From Rhodoferax bucti (lineage in GTDB: Bacteria > Pseudomonadota > Gammaproteobacteria > Burkholderiales > Burkholderiaceae_C): a stretch of DNA of 64,000 nt. The position numbers and the translations under genes are program-made. The notes under the pieces are model-generated. The model saw only the letters and a program-made list of their open reading frames with translations, searched no databases and had not been told where the DNA came from. Each line of letters opens with the position of its first letter. Position 1 is the stretch's first letter. Positions 39,091-47,715 of this stretch are shown one piece after another. The DNA lies in NCBI RefSeq assembly GCF_005876985.1, contig NZ_VAHD01000002.1, forward strand, positions 62,001-126,000. Reading direction: 5' to 3'.

Positions 39091-39737
39091 ATGTGGTGTT
39101 TGACTTTGGCGCGGTGCTGTTCACCTGGCGCCCGGTGGATTTGATGATGGAGTGCTTTCCGCAGCGTGCGGCCACACGCGCCGAGGCGGGGCATTTGGCG
39201 CACGAAGTATTCGGCCATGCCGAATGGCAGGCGTTTGACCGCGGCACCATCGCCATGCCTGACTTGATTGCACAGATCGCGCAGCGTGTGGGGCTGGATG
39301 CCACAGTGCTGGGCGCGTTGGTGGAGAGCATTGGCGAGCGGCTCACGCCCATGCCGGAGTCCGTGGCCTTGTTTCGGCGTTTGGTAGCCGTGCGTGCGCT
39401 GCGGGCGAACCAAGGGGCCGAACCCTTGAAGCTTTACTACCTCTCCAACATGCCGGTGCCCTATGCCCGCAGCCTGGAGCGCATGAACGCGTTTTTGCAG
39501 GAGTTTGATGGAGGCGTCTTTTCAGGCGATGAGTTGCTCATCAAACCCGAGCCCGCCATCTACCAGCGCCTCCAAGCCCGCTACGCCCTGGAGCCCGCCA
39601 AGACGGTGTTTCTGGACGACCTGCTCCCCAACATCCAGGCCGCACAGGCCGAAGGCTGGTACGGCATCCACTTCCACAGCGCCCAGCAAGCTACGCAGGA
39701 GCTGCAAGCGCTTGGTTTAAGCGAAATCGGCCTCTAG
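39087..39737 (+). CDS. HAD-superfamily hydrolase (YihX-like)
   Basis: 216 aa. Motif I is VVFDFGAVLFTW: a nucleophile Asp followed by Gly instead of the second Asp, as in YihX-type sugar phosphatases. Motif II is YYLSNMPVPYARS, motif III Lys in GDELLIKPEPAIY, and motif IV VFLDDLLPNIQAAQAEG. It is translationally coupled to the AlkX-like gene. The substrate is unknown. The TAG stop is contributed by a dispersed repeat copy. Confidence 0.88.
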   Translation: MNVVFDFGAVLFTWRPVDLMMECFPQRAATRAEAGHLAHEVFGHAEWQAFDRGTIAMPDLIAQIAQRVGLDATVLGALVESIGERLTPMPESVALFRRLVAVRALRANQGAEPLKLYYLSNMPVPYARSLERMNAFLQEFDGGVFSGDELLIKPEPAIYQRLQARYALEPAKTVFLDDLLPNIQAAQAEGWYGIHFHSAQQATQELQALGLSEIGL

Positions 39738-39777
39738 CGCTTATGGGGCGTGCGTAAGCAGCTATTAAAAGCATAGC
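39729..39777 (+). repeat. Dispersed 48-nt repeat, copy 7, at the 3' end of the HAD gene
   Basis: GGCCTCTAGCGCTTATGG, then CGTGCGTAAGCAGCTATT, then AAAAGCATAGC. Its TAG ends the HAD gene. It is close in sequence to copy 11 (55864-55913). Confidence 0.85.
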
Positions 39778-39788
39778 AAAAAAGGCGT

Positions 39789-39826
39789 AAAAAAGCCCCG
39801 CAAGGCAAAACCGAGCGGGGCTTTTT
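39789..39826. terminator. Bidirectional terminator between the HAD gene and groEL
   Basis: AAAAAGCCCCGC, a 13-nt loop, then GCGGGGCTTTTT. It can end both the HAD transcript and the groESL transcript from the other side. Confidence 0.88.
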
Positions 39827-39872
39827 ATTGGGTTTTTGCCGCAGCGCGAACGAACGCAACTACGACGCAGCA

Positions 39873-39952
39873 TGAGGGTGCAGGGCAAGGCGCAAACGCG
39901 CTGACAGTACCTCTGGTACGGCAAGCGTTTGCAACGCCGCCATGCGCCCTCA
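39873..39952. repeat. Composite palindromic element downstream of groEL
   Basis: Arms 39873-39899 (starts TGAGGGTGCAGGG) and 39925-39952 (ends CATGCGCCCTCA) form an imperfect inverted repeat of about 27 bp, with GCAAACGC/GCGTTTGC innermost. Within the loop is a second perfect hairpin, GTACC-TCT-GGTAC (39907-39919). The element lies in the groEL 3' region, 12 nt past the stop. It looks like a dispersed REP-type element, but no second copy is in this window. Confidence 0.6.
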
Positions 39953-39964
39953 GGCCAGGAGAGC

Positions 39965-41620
<1,656 letters not shown>

Positions 41621-41641
41621 CTAAGATTTAAGTAAAAAGGA

Positions 41642-41689
41642 CTGCTAGCGCGCATCAGATATGCGCAACCAGCTATGAATTCAGTAGCG
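41642..41689 (+). repeat. Dispersed 48-nt repeat, copy 8, between groES and groEL
   Basis: CTGCTAGCGCGCATCAGATA, then TGCGCAACCAGCTATGAAT, then TCAGTAGCG. It fills most of the intercistronic spacer of the groESL operon, where it could affect message processing or the GroES:GroEL ratio. Confidence 0.8.
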
Positions 41690-41696
41690 GATCAGC

Positions 41697-41987
41697 TTAG
41701 GCTTCGACAACTGCGAACAGGTCGTCTTCCTTCATGACCAACAGCTCATCGCCGTCGACCTTGACGGTCTGGCCGGAGTACTTGCCGAACAACACGCGGT
41801 CGCCGACTTTCACGGTCAGGGCCTTGGTTTCGCCCTTGTCATTGGTCTTGCCGGGGCCGACAGCCAACACTTCGCCTTGATCTGGCTTTTCAGCAGCGGC
41901 GTCAGGGATGTAGATGCCGGACGCGGTGCGGGTTTCGTTTTCAACGCGCTTCACAATCACGCGGTCTGCCAATGGGCGCAGTTTCAT
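41697..41987 (-). CDS. groES: Co-chaperonin GroES (Hsp10)
   Basis: 96 aa from ATG 41987 ([20 protein letters not shown]) with TAGGAGAT upstream. The mobile loop [15 protein letters not shown] and the C-terminal DDLFAVVEA are standard. It forms the lid of the GroEL chamber. It is the first gene of the groES-groEL operon under CIRCE control. Confidence 0.98.
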   Translation of the reverse strand: MKLRPLADRVIVKRVENETRTASGIYIPDAAAEKPDQGEVLAVGPGKTNDKGETKALTVKVGDRVLFGKYSGQTVKVDGDELLVMKEDDLFAVVEA

Positions 41988-42075
41988 GAGAAATCTCCTA
42001 AATAGGGAAACAAGGGTTGCACAGGGCGCGGCAAGCAACTGCCAACGCCTTTGAACTAACGTGGGGTGAGTGTTG

Positions 42076-42102
42076 TTAGCACTCGACCCCAACGAGTGCT
42101 AA
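42076..42102. promoter_or_regulatory. CIRCE operator (HrcA binding site)
   Basis: TTAGCACTC at 42076-42084, 9 nt, GAGTGCTAA at 42094-42102: a perfect match to the CIRCE consensus. It overlaps the start region just downstream of the -10 box of the groESL promoter. It implies HrcA repression of groESL; hrcA itself is not in this window. Confidence 0.97.
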
Positions 42103-42129
42103 TCATAAGGGTAAATCTCCGGGTTTCAA
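42102..42129 (-). promoter_or_regulatory. Sigma-70 promoter of groES-groEL
   Basis: On the minus strand TTGAAA (complement of 42124-42129), a 16-nt spacer, then TATGAT (complement of 42102-42107). The CIRCE element begins at the -10 box, fitting repression by HrcA. Confidence 0.75.
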
Positions 42130-42141
42130 GGGCAGGCTGGC

Positions 42142-44076
42142 TTAAAACCCCACTGCCGGCTGCATTTGCGCCGGATGCAGGTAGCGCCAGCGGCCTACCC
42201 AACAGGCCAGCAGCAGTGCAACCAAGCCACATGCCGTGACCAAGGCCATGGAGTTCTGCCAGGTGCCGTTGTAGGCGCCGAACATGCTGGCCTTCACGGC
42301 CCGCACCACCCACGTCATGGGCAACCAGGGGCTGAGGACCTCGTACAAGCCGCCGCTCAACTCCACCGGCAGTACGCCGCCCGAGGCGGAGAGTTGCACC
42401 GCCAGGAAGACCATGGCAAACACTTTGCCCGCATCGCCCAGCGCACGGGTGAGGAACACCACAATCATCAGGAACGATATCCCCGCCACCAGCAGACACA
42501 GGGCAAATGCCAGCACATCGTGAATGTGCACATGCAGCCCCCAGGCGACCGTGAGTCCCAGCAAGCCGGCTTGCAGTAGCACGACGGCCACGGGCATGGC
42601 GATCTTGCCTAGCAACTTGGCCGGGGCCGAGAAGCGCTTGGCATGGCGTGGCAGCACTCGGATGTGGATCAAAAATGCCGCCACCCCCGCGCCCAGCCAC
42701 AACGCTGCCGGAATCACATTGGGGGCAAAGCCGCTGCCGCTGTTGGCGACTACGGCATCCACTTCAATCATGGGTTTGACCGAGTTGGCCAGGCCTTCGG
42801 GGCTGCCTTCGGGGGTGTCTATGGACGCGGGCAAAGACTGCGCAAGCAAATCCATGCCTGCCGCCAAGGCCTGGCTGCCAGCTTTGAGTTTTTGGAGTCC
42901 GTCCGAGAGGTCATTGGTACCGTGGCTGAGCTGGGTGCTGCCGTTGGCCAGCTCATCGAGCTGGTTGTCCTCGGGGAGCTTGGTCACGGCTTGGCGGATG
43001 GCGCCCGTCATGGTGCGCACGCCGGTGGTCAGCGTGCCAACGCCAGCACTCAGGCGGGCCGCACCATCGGCGAGTTTTTTTTGTCCGTCTGCGGCACTGC
43101 GTATGCCGTCATCCAGCTGGTTCACGCCGTTGGCGAGCTGGCCCACGCCTTCTTTGACCCGGGTGGGGAGTAAGAGGCTGTCGTCGGCCTCGGTCTTGAA
43201 GCCCATGGCGCCATCCAGCAGCTTCTGGCTGCCACCTTGCAACTCGTCCATGCCTTTGTTGAGGTCTACGTGGCCGGCGGCCAGTGTTTCGGCACCGGTT
43301 TTGAGGCGGTTCAGCTCCGAGTTAGGGGGGCGTCGGGCATCGAGAGTGCGCAGGCCATTGCCCAGCTGCTTGAACCCATCGGTCACCTGGCCCACGCCCG
43401 CGTTGACCTTCACGCTGCCGTTGGACAGCGTTTTGCCTGCCGTGGCCGCTTGCTGCGCACCATTGCTCAGCTCCTGTGCTCCCTGGCGCAAGTGGGCCAC
43501 GCCGGCACGCAGTTCATCCACACTGCGCTGGGAGCCGGCAGCGTTGGTGAGCACCAGGGCCCAGCGCCGCTCGTTGAGGCTCTCATTCACTTCATGGCCC
43601 AGCTCATTGGCAAACTGTTTGGCGATGGCGGCGGTTTGGTAGTTGTTGCCCTCGGAGGTGTAGATCACCAGCTTGCCACCACCGGGCTGGGCGCCGGGGA
43701 TGGCGTTGGAGCTGAAGTCTTTGGGAATGATGAGCGCAAACGCGAGCTTGCCCTGGCGCACATGCAGGCGGGCCTCCTCACTGTCCTCGTAGTGCAGGTA
43801 GCCGAAGCGGGCACTTTGCCCGAGCTTGAACACCACTTGCGAGCCGATGTTGAACACATGCTCCTTGTAGGTCACGCCCTCGTCCATGTTGACCACCGCC
43901 ACCGGCAGGGCCTGGGTGCGCGCCGCGGGGTCCCACACGCTGGTGAGGTAAATCGCGGCGTACACCGAGGGCAGCACCGCCACCACCAGCACCGCCAGCA
44001 GCATCTTGGGGTAGCGCCAGAGCACCAGCAGCTCTTGCCGGGCGACATAGGCGGTTTCGGAGAGAAAGGTTCTCAT
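42142..44076 (-). CDS. YhgE/Pip-family membrane protein (ABC-2 permease-like)
   Basis: 644 aa from ATG 44076, overlapping the MscS gene stop (ATGA). One N-terminal membrane segment (YPKMLLAVLVVAVLPSVYAA) and about five C-terminal segments flank a long extracytoplasmic region (about residues 190-430). That region is full of heptad-like NGxxQLxxG and LSxGxxxLxxG repeats, the coiled-coil hallmark of YhgE/Pip proteins. Relatives include the phage infection protein and the ESX/type VII-associated EsaA, but the role in Gram-negatives is unclear. It is the last gene of the 42-56 kb cluster. Confidence 0.9.
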   Translation of the reverse strand: MRTFLSETAYVARQELLVLWRYPKMLLAVLVVAVLPSVYAAIYLTSVWDPAARTQALPVAVVNMDEGVTYKEHVFNIGSQVVFKLGQSARFGYLHYEDSEEARLHVRQGKLAFALIIPKDFSSNAIPGAQPGGGKLVIYTSEGNNYQTAAIAKQFANELGHEVNESLNERRWALVLTNAAGSQRSVDELRAGVAHLRQGAQELSNGAQQAATAGKTLSNGSVKVNAGVGQVTDGFKQLGNGLRTLDARRPPNSELNRLKTGAETLAAGHVDLNKGMDELQGGSQKLLDGAMGFKTEADDSLLLPTRVKEGVGQLANGVNQLDDGIRSAADGQKKLADGAARLSAGVGTLTTGVRTMTGAIRQAVTKLPEDNQLDELANGSTQLSHGTNDLSDGLQKLKAGSQALAAGMDLLAQSLPASIDTPEGSPEGLANSVKPMIEVDAVVANSGSGFAPNVIPAALWLGAGVAAFLIHIRVLPRHAKRFSAPAKLLGKIAMPVAVVLLQAGLLGLTVAWGLHVHIHDVLAFALCLLVAGISFLMIVVFLTRALGDAGKVFAMVFLAVQLSASGGVLPVELSGGLYEVLSPWLPMTWVVRAVKASMFGAYNGTWQNSMALVTACGLVALLLACWVGRWRYLHPAQMQPAVGF

Positions 44077-45740
44077 GCGCTGGTCCGTTGCGGCGCGTCT
44101 GCCGGCGGGGACGCTGGCTCCGGGGCCCACTGGGCCGGTGGCACGGTTTTGGGCGTGGCCGGGTCGGCAATGTATTGCGGCGACATGATCTGCACCCCGA
44201 AGGTGTTGAACACATCTTGAATATTGGCGTGCAGCGCGCTCAGCACTTGGGCGCGCGGGCGGGGCTCCTCCGGCACCGCCTGGCACACCAGGCGGTACAC
44301 CGGGTACCAGTCAGACAGCGCGGTCTGAAACACCTGCGGCGCCGGGTGGGTGAGAATGCCCTCGGTGCGCAGGGCCGCATCAATCAGCATGGCGTGCACT
44401 TGGCGCCATGGCGTGTCGTAGCCGATGGTGACGGTGGTGTCCACCACATAGCCTGCGCCCTGCACCGCACGGGAATAGTTTTTGGTGGTGCCCGCGAGAA
44501 TACTGGTGTTGGAAATAGTGAGCTCTTCCCCCAAGCCGGTGCGTATGCGGGTGGCAAACATGCCCATTTCGGTGACGGTGCCCTCTTGGCTGGCGAGCTG
44601 CACATATTCGCCTTTGCGGTACACGCGGCCGTAGGTCAGTATCAAACCGCTGGCCGCTTGGCCCACCAGGTTGGAGGCGCCCAGCGAAATCATCAGGCCC
44701 ACCAACACCGACAGGCCCTTGAAGGCTTCGGTGCCCGCACCCGGCAGGTAGGGGTAGGCCATGGCCAGGGCAAACAGCCACACCAGCACCTTGGCAATGC
44801 GGCGGGTTGGCACCGCCACATCGGCGTCCAGCCACGCCAGGGTGTGCTCGCCTTCGAGCACCCGCTCAAAAAAGTTGTCCAAGCCCCGGGTGAGCAGGCG
44901 CGCCAGGTAAAAAATGACGCAGGCGGTGAACAGGCCCGGCACCGCACCCACAATGGCATTGCCCGCACCCAAGGCAAAGTCCAGCAGGTAGCCGTTCAGC
45001 GCCTCGCTCCAGACCCGGGTAAACGGAAAGCGCCCCAGCACAAAGCTCAGCCACTGGTAGGCCACCAGAAATAGCATGAGCCGCAGCACCAGCGTGATGG
45101 CGCCACGCACCATCGCCACCACCCGGTTGCGGTTGACCAGGGTGATGCCGCCCACCTGCAGTTTGGTGGCGTGCTCGGCCGACAACTGCAGCAGCTTGCG
45201 ACCCACGGCGGTGTGCAGGCGTTGCAGGCCCCACCACAGGGCCAGGGCGATGACCGAGGCCGCTGCACTCCAGCCGAGTGCTTTCAAAATGGCATCCAGA
45301 TTCCGGCTTTCTTTGCTCTGGGCGATGGCGCTTTCCAGCGCGCGCTGGGCTTTGGCGGCGGCCATATCCAGGGTTTCTTGCTGGGTGGCATCGACCTCTG
45401 CGGGGGTGACGACAAAGGTGGTGGCACCGTCAATCTGCACCAGCACGCCCATGCTGTCGGCCTTGCGGCTGACTTGGTGCGGGCCATCCATATCGAGCTG
45501 GTCTTTGAGCCGGACCAGTGCACGGCCGGCGCGGTCGGGGGCGGAGACACCGCCCAGTTCGCCCCGGAAGGTGATGAGCGGGCGGTTGTAAAAGCGCAGG
45601 GTGCTCGTCGGCGCAGCACTAGGCGCTGCCGCCGTGGCGGGTGCCGGGAAAGTGGCCGGGTAAGGGGCGGCGGCCTGCGCCCAGGCAGACATAGACAGGC
45701 CCTGCAGCACCGCGAAGCAAATAGCCAGTACAAATTTCAT
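44073..45740 (-). CDS. Mechanosensitive ion channel of the MscS family with signal peptide
   Basis: 555 aa from ATG 45740. A signal peptide (FVLAICFAVLQGLSMSAWAQ) and a periplasmic domain of about 140 residues precede four or more membrane segments. The MscS core has the pore-helix-type GLSVLVGLMISLGASNLVGQ, the beta domain VYRKGEYVQLASQEGTVTEM and a C-terminal cytoplasmic domain. Such channels release solutes on osmotic downshift. It is translationally coupled to the YhgE/Pip gene. Confidence 0.92.
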   Translation of the reverse strand: MKFVLAICFAVLQGLSMSAWAQAAAPYPATFPAPATAAAPSAAPTSTLRFYNRPLITFRGELGGVSAPDRAGRALVRLKDQLDMDGPHQVSRKADSMGVLVQIDGATTFVVTPAEVDATQQETLDMAAAKAQRALESAIAQSKESRNLDAILKALGWSAAASVIALALWWGLQRLHTAVGRKLLQLSAEHATKLQVGGITLVNRNRVVAMVRGAITLVLRLMLFLVAYQWLSFVLGRFPFTRVWSEALNGYLLDFALGAGNAIVGAVPGLFTACVIFYLARLLTRGLDNFFERVLEGEHTLAWLDADVAVPTRRIAKVLVWLFALAMAYPYLPGAGTEAFKGLSVLVGLMISLGASNLVGQAASGLILTYGRVYRKGEYVQLASQEGTVTEMGMFATRIRTGLGEELTISNTSILAGTTKNYSRAVQGAGYVVDTTVTIGYDTPWRQVHAMLIDAALRTEGILTHPAPQVFQTALSDWYPVYRLVCQAVPEEPRPRAQVLSALHANIQDVFNTFGVQIMSPQYIADPATPKTVPPAQWAPEPASPPADAPQRTSA

Positions 45741-45814
45741 GGGATGGGTGTGAGCAAAGTCACAGCCACTATACCCACAGCTGGACCGCAAGTGGTGGGT
45801 CCGGTGGGTGTGCT

Positions 45815-46936
45815 TTACGAGGTAACTTGCATGTAACGCGCTACATGCCGGCGGTCGGTCCAGTCTTTGAGCCAGCGCAGGCTGCGGCCGGTGGCGCTGT
45901 AGCTGCCCCAACCGGCGACGGCCTGCTGGCCCCCGCCGAACACAAAATGCAGCGCCTGCGAGGTGTCGCGCGCTGCATGCAGGCTGCCACCGGTGGTGGC
46001 TGCGGGCAGGTTGCGGGCGAGTGCATCGCTGTCGTCTGCGACGGAAAACACCTGTGCATGGCTGGTGCTGCGTTGGTAGGTGTCCATGGCGATACGGCCT
46101 TGGGCATCCAGCGCCAGCCCGCTGTTGGCCAGCCAGGCGGGCGACTGCGACTCCAGCGCGATCAAAGGCACATCGCAGGCCAGTTGCGCGCCGCAACCCA
46201 GGTGCACAGCGTCTGCACGGATGCCCACCGCCACGTCTTGCAGCACGGTAATGCGCTGGGCTTTCATTGCCGCCACCAGCCGGGCAGGCACCGGGCTGGC
46301 CAAGTCCAGCGCACCGGGGGGTACCACCAGCGTTACTGCGCTGGACGGCAGGCGCTGGCGCACGGCCAAGGCGAGTTCGAGGGCGGCCGTGTGGTCCCCA
46401 ATCACCGTCACGCGCAGTGCTTTGGGGGCTGCCAATTCGCAGACCCGGGGCCAGAGTTGGGCAAAGGTTTCCAGCGGATGCACAAACAGGCCGAACTCAC
46501 GGGCGCCGGGCATGTCGCGCTCGATCTGCTCGCGGTTTTGCACCGGCCCGGTGTTGATGGAGAGCCAGTCGTAATGCTGGCTGCTGCCGTCATCCAGTTG
46601 CAGGGTTTGGCTGGTGGCGTCCAGCGCCTTGACGCTGCGCTGCAGCCAGCGGATACCGGCGCGCCGCACCAGCGGCTCGAGGGGAATGGCGCACTCCTCC
46701 TGGGTGTAGCGGCCCGCCACATAGCCAGGCAGCATGCCGGGGTACAGGGTGCGCGGAAACGGCGCCACCAGGATGATGCGCATCTCCGCCAAGGGCTTGG
46801 CGGCCAGGGTCGCCAGCAGTTGCAAATTGGCCATGCCCCCGCCCAGCAGCACCAGTTGGCGGGGCTGATAACCGCGCGCTTCTGCGGTGGATGGGGTGTC
46901 CACGTCCTGCTTGATATGGGCGGCCAGGGCATTCAT
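45815..46936 (-). CDS. NDH2-like FAD-dependent oxidoreductase, paralogue of the SelD-fused flavin domain
   Basis: 373 aa. The N-terminal dinucleotide-binding fold has LVLLGGGMANLQLL, where the usual third Gly of the Rossmann motif is replaced. The LYPGMLPGYVAGRYTQEECA segment matches PYSGMLPGYVAGHYAYDD in the neighbouring SelD fusion, so the two are clear paralogues. Later blocks ending HFVFGGGQQAVAGWGSYSAT and WLKDWTDRRHVARYM also parallel the fusion's LALISTGDKFAV and WRWKDWIDRRFMQSF. A membrane-associated quinone or NAD(P)H-linked redox role is plausible. It starts 4 nt after the DUF3047 gene. Confidence 0.82.
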   Translation of the reverse strand: MNALAAHIKQDVDTPSTAEARGYQPRQLVLLGGGMANLQLLATLAAKPLAEMRIILVAPFPRTLYPGMLPGYVAGRYTQEECAIPLEPLVRRAGIRWLQRSVKALDATSQTLQLDDGSSQHYDWLSINTGPVQNREQIERDMPGAREFGLFVHPLETFAQLWPRVCELAAPKALRVTVIGDHTAALELALAVRQRLPSSAVTLVVPPGALDLASPVPARLVAAMKAQRITVLQDVAVGIRADAVHLGCGAQLACDVPLIALESQSPAWLANSGLALDAQGRIAMDTYQRSTSHAQVFSVADDSDALARNLPAATTGGSLHAARDTSQALHFVFGGGQQAVAGWGSYSATGRSLRWLKDWTDRRHVARYMQVTS

Positions 46937-46940
46937 GTGG

Positions 46941-47714
46941 CTATTGTTTCATGAGCTGGAGTTGCCTGACAAATCCGAGGCTGGTGCCGCTGGTGTTGTC
47001 GGCATCCGCCCCGGCGACGATGGCCAGCAGCGGCGGCACGGTCGTGGTTTCCCGGCCGAAAGCCGCCAGAAAGTCGGCATGCAAATCGCGCCGGTGGCCC
47101 AACCAGCGGCCCAGTGGATCGCTGCCGGTGTTGAGGATGTGCAAGCGCACCCGTGCGGTGTAGGCATTGTTCAGCACCGTGCCGGTGGGCAGAGTCTGGT
47201 CCCATACGTAGCAGAGGGTGGCGCCGGGCAGGGCTTCGCCGCTGATGCGCCGCGCCAGGCGCAGCAGGTTGCGCTCTACAAACGGAATCTGCTCCAAGGG
47301 CAAATCAAACAGCGCACAAATTTTGAGGGCCGCATCGTCGCCTTCTTTGCGGGTCAGGTCGGCATTGGCCAAGGCGTGGTCCAGCCGCCACTGCCATTGC
47401 AGGTAGCGGGGCGTGCTCGCCGGAGGCAGGGCATGGCTCAGCGCGCCGTAACTGCGATCGCTGCGCAGCCGCAGCACCCACTCCCCGTCCAGGGATTGGA
47501 TGTCGGGCGCGAGCAGGGGCACCTTGCCGCCGGGCAAGCCGATGACGCGCCAGGGCGGCAGCGGTGCGCCCTCGGTGGTGCCGGCCCAGGGTTGGAGTAC
47601 AGGGGCTTCAGCTTGTGCGTTTGCACCTCCACCAAGGCTCAAAATAAGGTAAAAAAGGCCGATAGCGCCTGTGCGGATTGCGCGACTAGCTATGGATTTG
47701 GTAGCGCTGTGCAT
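46941..47714 (-). CDS. DUF3047 domain-containing secreted protein
   Basis: 257 aa from ATG 47714, only 1 nt after the selD stop. The signal peptide (residues about 1-33, IRTGAIGLFYLILSLGGGAN) is largely encoded by a dispersed repeat copy. The DUF3047 fold is recognisable from YLQWQWRLDHALANADLTRK, EGDDAALKICALFDLP, YVWDQTLPTGTVLNNAYTAR and the closing TSLGFVRQL. Function is unknown; it is presumably periplasmic. The tight packing between selD and the second flavoprotein argues for a shared pathway. Confidence 0.85.
   Translation of the reverse strand: MHSATKSIASRAIRTGAIGLFYLILSLGGGANAQAEAPVLQPWAGTTEGAPLPPWRVIGLPGGKVPLLAPDIQSLDGEWVLRLRSDRSYGALSHALPPASTPRYLQWQWRLDHALANADLTRKEGDDAALKICALFDLPLEQIPFVERNLLRLARRISGEALPGATLCYVWDQTLPTGTVLNNAYTARVRLHILNTGSDPLGRWLGHRRDLHADFLAAFGRETTTVPPLLAIVAGADADNTSGTSLGFVRQLQLMKQ
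47651..47706 (+). repeat. Dispersed 48-nt repeat, copy 9, encoding the DUF3047 signal peptide
   Basis: AAGGCCGATAGCGCCTGTGC, then GATTGCGCGACTAGCTATGG, then TTTGGTAGCG. On the coding strand it gives KSIASRAIRTGAIGLF, comparable with LIAAGALWTGTIGLF in GspD, which is encoded by copy 3 in the same orientation. Confidence 0.75.
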
Positions 47715-47715
47715 A

